A stretch of DNA of 64,000 nt, taken from contig CM060972.1 of assembly GCA_030765045.1 (NCBI GenBank), positions 57,860,971 through 57,924,970 of the forward strand, given 5' to 3'. Below the pieces are notes generated by a model, which saw only the letters and a list, made by a program, of their open reading frames with translations, was not told the origin of the DNA and did no database searches. This DNA is from Tenodera sinensis (Eukaryota > Arthropoda > Insecta > Mantodea > Mantidae). Both the position numbers and the translations under genes were made by a program. Positions 12,136 to 22,555 of the stretch are shown here, piece after piece; within the stretch, counting starts at the first letter, position 1; each line of letters begins with the position of its first letter.

Positions 12136-12285
12136 GATAAAAAAGTCACGTGTGTTGCACTCACATGACTTTCTCTACTCTTGTAGGTACTAACCATTCT
12201 TATAAACTCGGAAATATCTTCGTGTTAGTTGAGATAAACATTTGCAGAAATTATCTTATTTGTTATTTTTAATAGATATCCGTAA
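12136..12285 (+). repeat. Family A, 5' end fragment
   Basis: GTGTGTTGCACTCACATGAC with ACTTTCTCTACTCTTGTA, then CTTCGTGTTAGTTGAGATAA, ending near TTATTTGTTATTTTTAATAG. Confidence 0.8.
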
Positions 12286-12439
12286 GATCACTCGCAATTT
12301 GAAAAATCAGAGTGCTAGTTTTCAATTTTAAAATACGCGAAGGTGGTGCGTAATTCATGAAGTGAAAATATTCTACATTAACACTGAATTATGAATGATG
12401 ATAAGAGTGTTTATCACTTACAGCTCGCGAAATATAAAC

Positions 12440-12530
12440 ACGGACCGAATATGTAAATGTTTGTGTGGTCGGGATCGAACCGCGTTATTCAGAACTAATT
12501 GCCTTCTTCATCACATAATCTGAGAAAGAG
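12440..12530 (-). mobile_element. Possible tRNA-like SINE head
   Basis: The minus strand has a good B-box (GGTTCGATCCC, complement of 12473-12483) in sequence otherwise unlike the local DNA. No convincing A box or cloverleaf, so only suggestive. Confidence 0.25.
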
Positions 12531-12654
12531 AGACGATCACACTCGCATCCCTATGTTTGTCTCCCCTTATGGTGGTCCCAATGTTCATACAACTCAAACA
12601 ATACTGAAAACAACTGAAGATTTGCTTGCTTTTGAGGGCATTTCCACTTTTCAG

Positions 12655-12860
12655 CGATTTATTTCCATTCTCTCTGTTTTTCATTCCAGTCTCTTACAGC
12701 CAAACCCCGCCCATCCCTCATCCGCGATATTGCAGACTTCCAGGACGTTCTAGGTCGTCGCCGTTTCCTTCTGCCCGCCGGAAACCATTGTAACAGGATG
12801 TTTGCCGATCTCTTCTCACCCATCCCTCTTACGTGATGTACCACTGAAGTCACTAATTCT
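12655..12860 (-). pseudogene. C-terminal tail of an RTE-like endonuclease-reverse transcriptase
   Basis: A minus-strand frame (12853-12659) reads LQWFPAGRRKRRRPRTSW, then an acidic/basic stretch ending RDWNEKQREWK. The pattern W-x-P-x-G-R-R-K-R-G-R-P-R-x-x-W is the near-C-terminal phrase of insect endonuclease-reverse transcriptases. It differs in detail from the remnants at 4.3, 16.4 and 33.5 kb, so it is a separate subfamily. Confidence 0.65.
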
Positions 12861-14480
12861 TACATGTCCATTATTCTTCTAATATCCTCGTTCCTTTCCT
12901 TCTCTAAACTGGATACCCTAGCCACTCCCCTCCCCCCTTATTCCATCCATTTTAACTGCGTAAATCTTGCTTTCTTTGGCCTTCCAACAGACTCCAGTCT
13001 TCCGCCTCGTATGTCAGTAGGGGAATAATTTACTGCTCCGGCTAGAATAACCTGGCTAATAGATGCAGTTGAAATAAATAGAAAGACATATAAAATACTA
13101 AGTTTTTTCGGCGATGTAAATGGCAACGCTGAGCTCATCGGATTGATCCTCGCACGTCCCAGTGGCCTGTTCTACCCATCCGGCGTCTGTTTCGAGGCAA
13201 GCGCTGCCCTCAGAGGTGAATTAAACACTAGCGCAGTGCGTTTACCGTACCGCTTAGGAAGCCACTATCTTGGGCAAATCAACACGAAGTTAAATGTTAT
13301 ACCTGACATGCGTGAATGTTACTATTCCTTCAAGTAATAATGAAAATTCAGTTTTTCATAGTTAAGGAAGCAGAAAAATGAAGCAATCAAAGCCACGTAT
13401 TTTAAGTGTAAACAAAGCTGACAATGGGATATAGATTTCCCAATAATGCACATTATCATCCAGTGCGCGCTAAGATAGTAGTAACTGTTTTAATAAACAA
13501 ATAAATGAAAGTATTGCTCTTAATTTTGCTAAAACAATAGCATTGTTTTGTAGATTCACACAGTGCCTGCGCGACAGTTTGTGAAATAATAAACCATTAA
13601 TATCCATTCGTTAGAGGGCTTAGGGAAAGGTCTCATGTAAATGCATGCTCGGATTACGTTACGATATAAACTTGTTGCAGCAATTTTTTGTAATAGAAAT
13701 TTATGAAGAAATCTACATATATGCATATACAAAAATGTATCCGTGTTATAAATAAACGTTTGAAAACCCAAGTATTTCCGTAAGACGGCTCATCATATGG
13801 GCGGTGTATGTTGGCAAACTGGTCAATGCAATATAACTGTAAATCCAGCGACCTTGGTTTCATCTAGGATTGCGTTTAATTGCATTCTGGTGACGCAGAT
13901 ACAAGTAGTTGTGACACTGGTGGCATACTTTAGGTGCCTTCAAGTTGTCCTAGAAAATATTATTGTAGCATAGTGCTGTTTTCTATTATTTTAGAAGATG
14001 CACTTAATGATTTATGTTATTAATGATTTTTTATTTTTTTGTTTGGTGAAATAAATAGCAACCCTGGTAAAAGTTAAAAAAGGAGTGTATAGCACCTCAA
14101 ATCTACATAGAAGAGGTAAATGGTACAAGTGCAAAGGGGGACACTTCGCTCACCTCGACCTACACAGATCTATTGTCACTACCACCCCCCAGCAGTCGGG
14201 GAATAGAATCTGAAGCGTGTTAACTGCTTTAAGAATAAATCAATAAAGAGACATACATTATTTCGTTTTCTAGTTTTACAGAACTTTCTAATAATATTCG
14301 TGTTATACCTCAAGTAACCGAATGGGAGGACGTGCAGAAGTCCCTAAGAGGTCTACAGAACGCCACTCGGAAGTTCCTCATAGGCACTCAGAGAGAGGGC
14401 GACGCAGCCTGGTGACGGGCTTGCTATTGTTTCATCTAGAGTCAAGAGGTAAGAAGTGTAAACATCCGCACCATCTGCCC
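12861..14480. other. Long unassigned stretch
   Basis: About 1.6 kb with no recognisable coding or repeat homology. The short frames at 13143-13337 and 13654-13863 are not recognised. Confidence 0.35.
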
Positions 14481-14660
14481 GCATATGCCCAAGCCACCGC
14501 GCTGACAACCAGGCCTGAAAGATGACACTGGAATGAAATGAAGGGAAGGAAAGGAATCCGTGGAAGAGAGAAGTCATCCTAGGGGAAACCAGGGAAATAA
14601 AAAGACAACCAATTCAGAGTGGTCGGTCGACCGGAATCGAATCGGCGACCTCTTTTGTGA
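14481..14660 (-). mobile_element. Probable tRNA-derived SINE fragment
   Basis: The minus strand gives a B-box-like GCCGATTCGATTCC near 14640. About 60-80 bases later comes TTTCCCTGGTTTCCCCTAGG, a body motif common in insect SINEs of the 'ggtttcccc' type. It differs from SINE-1, -2 and -3 and the head is incomplete. Confidence 0.4.
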
Positions 14661-15159
14661 AATAAATAAACCGCCATAATGCCATAAATTATTTCAATAT
14701 TACCACCAACAAGCAACTAAATTCTTCCATCGATGGGCTCCAATTCTTGAAGGTAAAATGTGATCATACAAAGGCTTAAAATTTTGAGAATTTTGCGTAT
14801 TTTACACGCGTATTTATTTATGGGTACTTTACTGTAATGTCGATAACCTTGTTTTGCGCGTAAAGGCTCAACACTAGTTTGTTTTGACAACCCACCTCAC
14901 TGTGTTCATGCCGCGTAGCAAATACACTCTTACCAGTGAACTTGTTTCATACGGCATTAAGTTTCCAACACTGGTAATAACCCTGACAAAAGAAGAGCAG
15001 CTTAGGCCCAGCAAAGCATTAACCCTTGCGTTGCCACAATGCCGTGCTCCTGTAAGACCCTTCAAATAGGCGCCGGTAATCATTATCCCAACAATAAGGT
15101 CATTGTAAGAGACTTTCAAAGCTGTTTTTAAAGCACCTGTACTTTTAGAAGATGTGTGT
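14661..15159. other. Unassigned stretch
   Basis: Overlapping short frames on both strands (plus 14884-15069; minus 15218-14874, 114 codons). Neither carries a recognised motif, and the minus frame starts inside family A. Confidence 0.3.
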
Positions 15160-15362
15160 TTAAGAAGTTTACTCAACGAATAACGATGTTCCATTTGACA
15201 GAAGTATAAGTTCTCCAAAACTCACATAAATAGCAAGGAATATCTCCAAAATGATTTACCTTACAAAAATGTGTTTAGACATAAATACTAGAATTTTGTA
15301 TAGTAAGACTTGGTCTATCTCTTACAGTGTGTATGCAAAGGTCATCCAGAATGAAGAGGACT
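15160..15362 (+). repeat. Family A, central block
   Basis: AATAACGATGTTCCATTTGA, AGCAAGGAATATCTCC and AGTAAGACTTGGTCTATCTC. About 490 bases of unrelated sequence (15363-15854) separate it from the matching 3' end downstream, probably one copy split by an insertion or replacement. Confidence 0.75.
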
Positions 15363-15854
15363 TTATTGAGTTTATTCCCAGAATATTGAAGACTTAAGTG
15401 CTGGAAGAGACATTGCGAGATTAATATTTGTGTATAAAATCTTACACTTGATTATGGCAGTCAAATTATTGCAAGTTCATTTGGTGCCAAATAAAATAAG
15501 TAGGTTCAAGAATGAATTTTCACCTGAAGAACAAATACGAAAATCTATAAAAGTTCACGCCTAAAGAAAATGTTATATTTACGTAACAGTTTTCACTATT
15601 TGGGTGTAGACGTATTCAACATGTCTTAAACTCGGTTCAAAAATGCCACAGTGATTAGCTTACACTTACATAGATTAATATAAAGTTTTAAAATTAGCAC
15701 TGATTATATACTGTAATCGCCATGCCACCTTGTCTTTTTCTTTTTTCTTTCATAACTTTTATTTTATACATAATTGTTTCATGTCTATAAGTTAGATTTG
15801 GAAATGATTGTATGTAAATGTACTTCATAATGAACAATGACAACGGACAGACAA

Positions 15855-15962
15855 ACCTTTCTCTAAAAATTTTCTCTTCCGATGAAATCCCCATATCTAA
15901 CTTTTGGGTGTAATGGATAATTCCCCCACATACTATACGTAGTAATAGAGAAAGTAAAAACT
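15855..15962 (+). repeat. Family A, 3' end fragment
   Basis: ACCTTTCTCTAAAAATTTTC, CCGATGAAATCCCCATATCT, then ACTATACGTAGTAATAGAGA with AAGTAAAAA. Confidence 0.75.
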
Positions 15963-16029
15963 TCTCAAGAATATTTTGTAGATGCTAAACAAAAATCGAG
16001 ATTGAATAAGGAAAGTTATGTGAATATCA

Positions 16030-16215
16030 TACGACCTTTTCGATTTCTATTCATCATCCTTATCTCTTCGTCATCTTCATCATCTTCATCTCATCATCTT
16101 CATCCTGTTCATCTCTTCATCATCTCCATCATATTCATGATCTTCATCTCTTCATCTTCATCATCTCTTCATCATCTCTTCATCATTATCTTCATCTTCA
16201 TCATCATCACCCACA
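16030..16215. repeat. Imperfect (TCATCT/TTCATC)n tract
   Basis: Variant hexamer/trinucleotide array of TCATCTTCATC units with drift. It gives a Ser/His/Ile-rich chance ORF. Confidence 0.85.
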
Positions 16216-16605
16216 AGTATTAGGCCTATTGACTGTTCCGTTTTCAAAGGGGATTTCATTCAACAAGCTTGTTCTTGGTCTGCCGATATTTCTATGTCCT
16301 CTTGGTTTGTAATCTAAGATTAAATAGTCGGTCATCACTTGTTCTTGTTATATGTTGGTACCTTATTTTTTGCTGTATTAATTCAGACAAATTGAAAATA
16401 TATAGTTGTATATTTTCTCTGCTCTGATAGCCACAGTTCTTAGAAATTTAATCTCACTGGTTTCTATTTTCTTTTTAGTTGCTCGATCTATAGACCGACT
16501 TTCTGAACCATAATCTAATAGTGGCAGGACTAATGTTTCATAAAATTTTAGTTGTTTTTTATTCCTTAAACTTCTTGATCCGCACATTTGCTGAAATTTA
16601 CTAAT
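16215..16605 (-). pseudogene. RTE-like endonuclease-reverse transcriptase, C-terminal region
   Basis: Minus-strand frame 16587-16378 reads LKFYETLVLPLLDYGSES, then KKKIETSEIKFLRTVA. These are the family phrases 'KFYKTLVxPxLLYGSExW' and 'ExRFLRxVAG'. After a frame break, DYKPRGHRNIGRPRTS and NGTVNRPN follow, matching 'YKPRGxRxxGRPRxxW...GTxxRPNP'. At least one frameshift and the missing 5' two-thirds make it a relic. Confidence 0.8.
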
Positions 16606-17104
16606 TTTATTTGTAGCATCTTGTTTTTTTAGATAAATATTGCAGCCTAAGTATAATTTTCTTAATCAAAATTTGGTTTGCATGGTACATCAGTCTGCTT
16701 GTTGATTGTTGTTATAGATGATTGTCATCATGTGACAATTAGGCAATGAGACAAAACAAGTGAGCAACGAATGAGGAGGCGCCATCTGGACCTCAAGGTC
16801 TTCGCCGATATTGCGCACGCTGAATAAATCCACATGGTCTAAACGAGATTTGACAGTAATGGTACGCAGGGCTGTAATAAACTTGTTTCCTCGTCTTGCT
16901 CAACCAAGGGACCGAACACTGTCAACTGTTTTATGCTCCATTTTATAAATTGTACAAGAATGTTACCAGAACTGTAGTGTGTTACAATCACACGTCTTTC
17001 TCGACACACAATCGTTCTATATCTATTCTGTCAACCAATATTACAAGAAGAATGTTTCCTATTTCCCGTAGAACCCTGCATTGGGCTATTGAAACAAATT
17101 ATTT
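16606..17104. other. Unassigned stretch
   Basis: May include further decayed RT sequence at its left edge. Otherwise nothing recognised. Confidence 0.3.
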
Positions 17105-17292
17105 TGTTGTTTAAGGACACTGCCAATTGCCAGGATAACATTAGCGTCGCCAGTGTGCCGAGATTTCGTCCCACAGGACGAAATCTACTGACATGGAGGT
17201 GTCGTTTTTAAGCACACTTAAAAACCATCGGTCTGGGCCGGATTTGAACCCAGTACCTTGAGAATCGTAACCAACTGAGCCACTCAGACTGA
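17105..17292 (-). mobile_element. SINE-1, near full-length copy
   Basis: The minus strand reads CAGTCTGAGTGGCTCAGTTG (A-box region), a B box GGGTTCAAATCC, the body block TAAGTGTGCTTAAAAACGAC, and the tail GGCACACTGGCGACGCTAAT. This is the same order as the copy at 36115-36338, so it is tRNA-derived with an internal pol III promoter. It sits just left of a family A end. Confidence 0.85.
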
Positions 17293-17312
17293 TATTAGCC
17301 CATTTTGTTCAT

Positions 17313-17505
17313 CTTTACTTTCTCTACCACGTATACATAGTAAGTAGAGAAAGTATTGTATTCGATTCAAAATTTCGATGTCGAGATTTCACCGGAAATA
17401 TGTTTCGGGCCCATTGAATCCAAAAAAACAGCTTTGGAAAAATATCCCTGTGTGTGTGCGTGCGCGTGCGTGCGTGTGTGAGTGTGTGTGTGCGCGCGTG
17501 AAGAA
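17313..17505 (-). repeat. Family A, 3' end fragment with (TG)n
   Basis: TTTACTTTCTCTACCACGTA, GATGTCGAGATTTCACCGGA, AATATCCCTGTGTGTG, then a mixed (TG)/(CG) tract to 17505. Confidence 0.8.
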
Positions 17506-17665
17506 GCTTTAATCAGCGTTGAGTGATTGTATCCTCACGGCTCTCTTATGAAAGCAAAGAAAGACAGTGAAAGAACTGAGTCAAGAATGCGAGAAGAAAA
17601 CAGTTGCGAGTTATCACAACAGACTGTGTATAGTCAGTAGAAGAAATCTGTGTTTAGTTTAAAAG
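17506..17665 (+). mobile_element. LTR-like family B fragment
   Basis: Sequence GAGTGATTGTATCCTCACGG through AAAGAACTGAGTCAAG to GTTGCGAGTTATCACAACAG parallels, in order, the minus-strand copies at 24585-24975 and 32255-32685. It lacks the TATA portion, which the family A (TG)n tract may have replaced. Confidence 0.5.
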
Positions 17666-18020
17666 GTATAGAAGAAAAATAGTGATACGAGGCTACCCTG
17701 AAGATCATGATTTTTTACAATACAGTTTCTTTATTTTGCTTGCCGATATTTTACGAACATCACGGATGTTAAAGAAATGGAGTGCTTAATATTCTAAGTT
17801 CCGTTCTTCCACGAATGTGATCACTTGGTCCTTTCTACTTGACATGATGGTAACGTTGAATGATAACCAGCATCAACTGACTGAATCGGAGAGAATGACG
17901 TGGCAGTGGTGTGTGTCACTCCACGTGGAGTCATATGTGTCATTTACGATATTGTCTTTGCATTAATTGACTGAAGTGACACGCTCATTAGTACAATGTT
18001 ACACTTCCGAGAATAACAAT
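17666..18020. other. Unassigned stretch
   Basis: Nothing recognised except a local CCACGTGG palindrome near 17922. Confidence 0.3.
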
Positions 18021-18110
18021 GCGTGTTGAGTGAGGTGGGGAAGGCGGTGGCGTGTGCGACTATTTCAGGAAGCCGTGGATTCGATCCCCTCGGCGGACTT
18101 TCCTGACCAA
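18021..18110 (+). mobile_element. tRNA-like SINE head
   Basis: GGCGGTGGCGTGTGCGACTA resembles an A-box arm. GGATTCGATCCCC follows at B-box distance with a pairing T-arm-like context. Family A begins a few bases later (18117), so the body may have been replaced. Confidence 0.4.
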
Positions 18111-18116
18111 CAGGGT

Positions 18117-18662
18117 GTTTTTTACTTTCTCTACTAGTAAGGAGAGGAAGTGTGAGCTTCCACCTAAAATTTTGGTGTCGAGATTTCACCAGAAATATGT
18201 TTTCAGGCCGCTGAATAAAAAAAAAAAAGCATTTTTAGAAAAAGGTCCGTGCGTGTGGTGTGTGGTCTGTGGTGTGTGGACAGCATAACTCAAAAACGAA
18301 AAGTCGGTTAAAAACTAAAGTTGGTATTTAACATTGTCTTTCAAGGACGCGACACGAAGATTTTGAAGAAATTTCCTCCACCCTAAACTGCCCTATACAT
18401 GGACATTTTTTAAAAAATTTTCATTTTCTGAGAAATAGCTCCAATGATTTTTATTAAAATGCCATATTTCCTTGTTATTTGTGTCAGTTTCGGAAAACAA
18501 ACTTTCATTAAATGCAACATCGTTGTTCATTTTGTTATATGTTAACAGTGCAAAGAGAACGGAATCTCAAAGCTTTAAAATACTCGACTATCGCTCAAAG
18601 CCTACTGTATTCTCATATTCCCCTTGTACCTACAAGGAAATGAGTGAATAAATTAATCTTAA
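18117..18662 (-). repeat. Family A, copy with internal deletion
   Basis: Starts TTTTTTACTTTCTCTACTAG and runs through TTTCACCAGAAATATG and AACTCAAAAACGAAAAGTCG to the (AC)-side blocks. It jumps from TTAAAATGCCATAT straight to TTCCTTGTTATTTGTGTCAG, missing about 200 bases. It ends near CCTACAAGGAAATGAG without the terminal hairpin. Confidence 0.85.
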
Positions 18663-19174
18663 CTCCTTTTTTCAACAAGAGTCATTCCAGTGTTTTAGGG
18701 CTGTCCCCAAGTATATCTTGAATAGTGTTAGAGACATCCCACATTCTTAAATGCTGGGAGAAATTTTTTGTCTCTCCATTTCGCTTGTTCTTTCACTTTA
18801 CCTTCGTCCTGCTAGGCAGTTTCAGGGTTGTAAGTGTGGGTGGAAGTTTCGGCGTTGCGTGGCAGGGAAAAAAGATGGCCATGTAAACTTTCGTTCTCCG
18901 AATTGATAGTCCTAGATCCGGCCGCCTGCTGCCTCCCCTCCTCTCACCTCACCTATCCTTTCCAGGGGAACCCCGTCAGGGTCATGGGTACAAACTAACT
19001 TCAATATATCCAAGTGCTAAGTCCTAACAAGTTGTGTTAACCGAGTGACTTCTGATAAACAAAGGCAAAACGCATGCTAACCATTAGCATAGCACAATAA
19101 AACCTCATAATTGTAAATTACACTCTCTGGTCATTTCCTGTCATCTGGGATACAATGGCATCGATATTTTATCT
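18663..19174. other. Unassigned stretch
   Basis: Mixed composition with a GC-richer part (18900-18990). No coding or repeat homology recognised. Confidence 0.3.
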
Positions 19175-19345
19175 TCGAGGCACAAAGGTTGTTTGGATAC
19201 AACACATGCAGTGGTGGGTTCGTTCCACCTGCGTGGTAGTAATAATTTCTAAGCTATTAGCAATTTTGTTTATATTAAACATATTTTGCATACAATAATT
19301 ATTACTCTGATCAGGCAAATTACATAATCTCGAAGTTTTAAGCTT
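19175..19345 (+). mobile_element. SINE-3, tRNA-derived
   Basis: A short stem around TTGGAT (GTTGT / ACAAC, 19190-19205) is followed by a perfect T-arm: GGTGG-GTTCGTT-CCACC at about 19212-19228. That includes a B box. The body (TGCGTGGTAGTAATAATTTC, then an AT-rich tail with CATAATCTCGAAGTTT) recurs at 50588-50775 and, inverted, at 54235-54425. Confidence 0.65.
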
Positions 19346-19768
19346 CCTTTATCTTATGTATGTATTCATAATAAATAAAGCAGTAAAACTTCAGTGCGAT
19401 TTAGCCATAAAATATGTTAAAACTATTTTATCAACATAGTAAATTGTTTGGTTTTAAATTTAATATTATGTTCAAACTTTGAGACACGTAATAAAATAGT
19501 TAATATTAAATAAACTAATAAGAAGGCGAATTCTTAAAATCACATCATGCTTTTTATGTTTATGTATTTAGAAAGTACTTTGATTTATGCTTCTAATCAA
19601 CGTGGCGTTTGATATTGTAGCGCTTTATATTTGCAAATTGAAATCCGCATATTAAAAACCAAACTTTACTGTTTTTGCGACCTAAAACAAATTGTTTCCA
19701 CCACTCTTCGTGAAACAGCCATGCTCGCCACTGAATGAGGCGTGTTGGAACCTGAACAGCAATATAAA
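19346..19768. other. AT-rich stretch, nothing recognised
   Basis: Probably includes the decayed tail of SINE-3 at its start. Confidence 0.3.
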
Positions 19769-19962
19769 GTCGGCGAAAGCTAACCTGGCACTTGACAACA
19801 GCTAGCTGAGCCACTCACCTGCGAACGAGGCTAGTCCTATCTCGTCCAATCGACTAATCGCTGCGCGCTGTATTTGTAACGTGATTGGACGAGACAGGGC
19901 TAGCCTCGTTCGCAGGTGAGTGGATTCCGTAGCTGACGAGTGCCAAGTTAGTTCTCGCCGAC
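19769..19962. repeat. Foldback inverted repeat, arms about 80 bp
   Basis: Left arm 19769-19851 pairs with right arm 19883-19962 around a ~31-base loop. The inner ~41 bases (ending CCACTCACCTGCGAACGAGG ... TCTCGTCCAATC) have only two mismatches. The outer part, from GTCGGCG, is less perfect. It could be a MITE or a hairpin-forming transcript source. No target duplication was identified. Confidence 0.9.
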
Positions 19963-20094
19963 TGTAGGTGAGGGATGGCAGGTGGAGTGAGGCAAGAACG
20001 TGTTTCAGTTGAGCTAAATGTGTCCTTGCCTGATTTACAGACGATATTGTATACGCATAATTTTCCATAATGTCTGTTGTAAACACGCGCGCGC

Positions 20095-20137
<43 letters not shown>

Positions 20138-20612
20138 TTCAGTCACTCTTTTTTTACGACAAACAGTCCGAATGTGCCATTGGTACTAAGGCAGGCTATC
20201 AACGTTAGCAATCACGTGTTATAGAACATTGGTTCCAGAAATAGGAACTGCGGGTTACTGGGAACAGCTCCTTCATTAAAATATGACCGATCAGGAGGCA
20301 CAACAGCTGTTCGATCGCGGGCAATTATTGGGGTCAGGAGCCGTGGCCGTATTTCATTTGTTTTACTATCCACTTGTTTGCTTGCAGAGATACGTAGTTC
20401 ACATCGAGTAGAAGTGTATATGGCAGGCTATTGTTGATCCAGTTCGGTATCTTTCGGTTGTACACAGAACGACAAAGATAATCTTCGGCGGATTTTGTAT
20501 CGTTCTCTGGGGTCTCTTGAGGGGTGTCCGTTACCTTACCTATCGTAGAGTCGGCTGTCTGGGGGCATGACTTTGTATTTTATGAAAACACTCCACTAAT
20601 ACATATTTATCT
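19963..20612. other. Unassigned stretch with a (CG)/(TG) tract
   Basis: (CG)n(TG)n at 20085-20133. The remainder (20140-20610) is mixed composition with no recognised feature. Confidence 0.4.
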
Positions 20613-20720
<108 letters not shown>

Positions 20721-20832
20721 ATATGCATACTGACGAGAAAGACTTAAATTACATTGGTGCTTAAAACCCCAACTTGAAACCAAATGAAAACAGCAATATT
20801 AATTAAAACTAGAGGAATATGTTATTTTTATA

Positions 20833-21452
20833 TAGTCTGTGGACAGCATAACTCAAAACGAAAAGTCAGTTAAAAACCAAAGTGGATATTTACGTTTAAT
20901 GTCTTTCAAGAATGGGACACGAAGATTTGAAAAAAATTCCTTCACCCTAAACTACTCTTTACGTGGAAAACTTTTCGAAAATTTTAATCTTCTTGAAAAT
21001 GGCTCTAACGATTTTGATTAAAAGTCATATGTTTAAGGTATTTGTATGACAAACGAAATGTATTTTTTGAATTTTCTGACTATAGTCTATGTAGTCCTGT
21101 TTACTCTGGATGACTTGAATAACTCATAAGCCGTAAGAGATAGACAAAAGCTTACTTTACAAAAAATGTAGATTTCACTAAGACACAATCTATGTCTGAA
21201 TATATATATATATATTTTTTTTTTGTAGAGTGAACCATTTCGGAGATATTCCTCGTTATTTGTGTCATTTTCGGAAAACTTTGTGAAATGGAACATCGTT
21301 GTTCATTTTTTTTTATATGTTAAGTGTGCAAAGAGAACGGGATCTCAGAGCTTTAAAAGATTTGACTATCGCTCAAAGCCTACTGTGTTTGTAAGAATGG
21401 TTAATACAAGAGTACAAGAAGTTTTGTGAGTGCAACACATCAGATTTTTTAA
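20833..21452 (-). repeat. Family A, near full-length lacking the 3' end
   Basis: From GTCTGTGGACAGCATAACTC through ACCCTAAACTACTCTTTACG, GACTATAGTCTATGTAGTCC and TTTCGGAGATATTCCTCG to TGAGTGCAACACATCAGATT. The block between ACTGTG and TTTGTAAGAATGG is deleted. An isolated family A end (GTGGCAGAGAAAGTGAAAAT) sits at 21545-21564. Confidence 0.85.
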
Positions 21453-21564
21453 AAACAAGCTAATTGTAAAGTTATACTTTAATTTAGTACATAACTGTAG
21501 CTATTATTAGATGGCTTAATATAAGGTATTTGCTATTGTGTACGTGGCAGAGAAAGTGAAAATA

Positions 21565-22032
21565 AATGCATACATCAATAAGTGCAGATAACGTCTGGTT
21601 CAGTAAGGTGTGTTCTAGAGCCATATCGGTTTCCACAGGCTGGTGCACACATGCCTCTTGTAGCTACAACTTTATGGTCTTATTAGACGTGTGCCGTGAA
21701 ACTAACAACGCCCTAGATGCAATAATGTTTATGAGTAGGTGAGGTTATGTTTCCTTCTCGGTACCTGAAAAACCCATTGCATAGCAATGATAACGGAATT
21801 CATTTATAGCACAATCTCTGCTTTTAGGAGCTTCTCCTTAAGTGCTCTGTATAAAGCTGTGAAAGTTGGAGGGACGTGGGTTTGAACAACTGTAGAGCTT
21901 AAAAGAATTCCTTACCAAGTGGGCAGGGTTATGGCTGGGCCGATATCATGGGAGATAAGGACTGATAACTAGGGAATTGCTAAGAGCACCGAAAATTTAC
22001 AAATGTGTCATTAGGGCTCGGATTTTATCTTC
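21565..22032. other. Unassigned stretch
   Basis: Nothing recognised. Confidence 0.3.
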
Positions 22033-22555
22033 TCTAGAGGAAGTATTGCATTCCACCCAAAAATTCAATGTCGAGATTTCACCGGAAATATGTTTTGAAA
22101 GCCCCTGAATTCAAAAAGAGCACTTTTAGAAAAAGCTCCATGTGTGTGTGTGTATGTGTCAGTCTGTGGACAACATAACTCAAAAACGAAAAGTCGGTTA
22201 ATTACCAAGGTTGGTATTTAAGTTTAATATCTATCAAGGATGCGACACAAAGATCTTGAAGAAAATTGCTTCACCCTAAACTACCCTTTACATGGAAAAT
22301 TTTTCGAAATTTTTTTTTCTTGAAAATGGCTCTGACGATTTTTATTAAAATGACATGTTTAAGATATTTTTATGGCAAATGAACTGTATATTTTGAATTT
22401 TTTGACTATAACCCTATTTATTCTGGAGACCTCTGAGTATCTGGTAAACAGAAGGAGATAGACCAAATCTTACTATTCATAAAATGCAGATCTTGCTAAA
22501 ACACACAATTTATGTCTGAATAAACTTTTTTTCTAGAGTAAACCATTTCGCTTTC
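22033..22555 (-). repeat. Family A, 3' two-thirds
   Basis: TCTCTAGAGGAAGTATTGCA, GTCGAGATTTCACCGGAAAT, a short (TG)n at 22141-22153, AACTCAAAAACGAAAAGTCG, then the central blocks. It ends abruptly at AGAGTAAACCATTTCG (22550). Confidence 0.85.
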
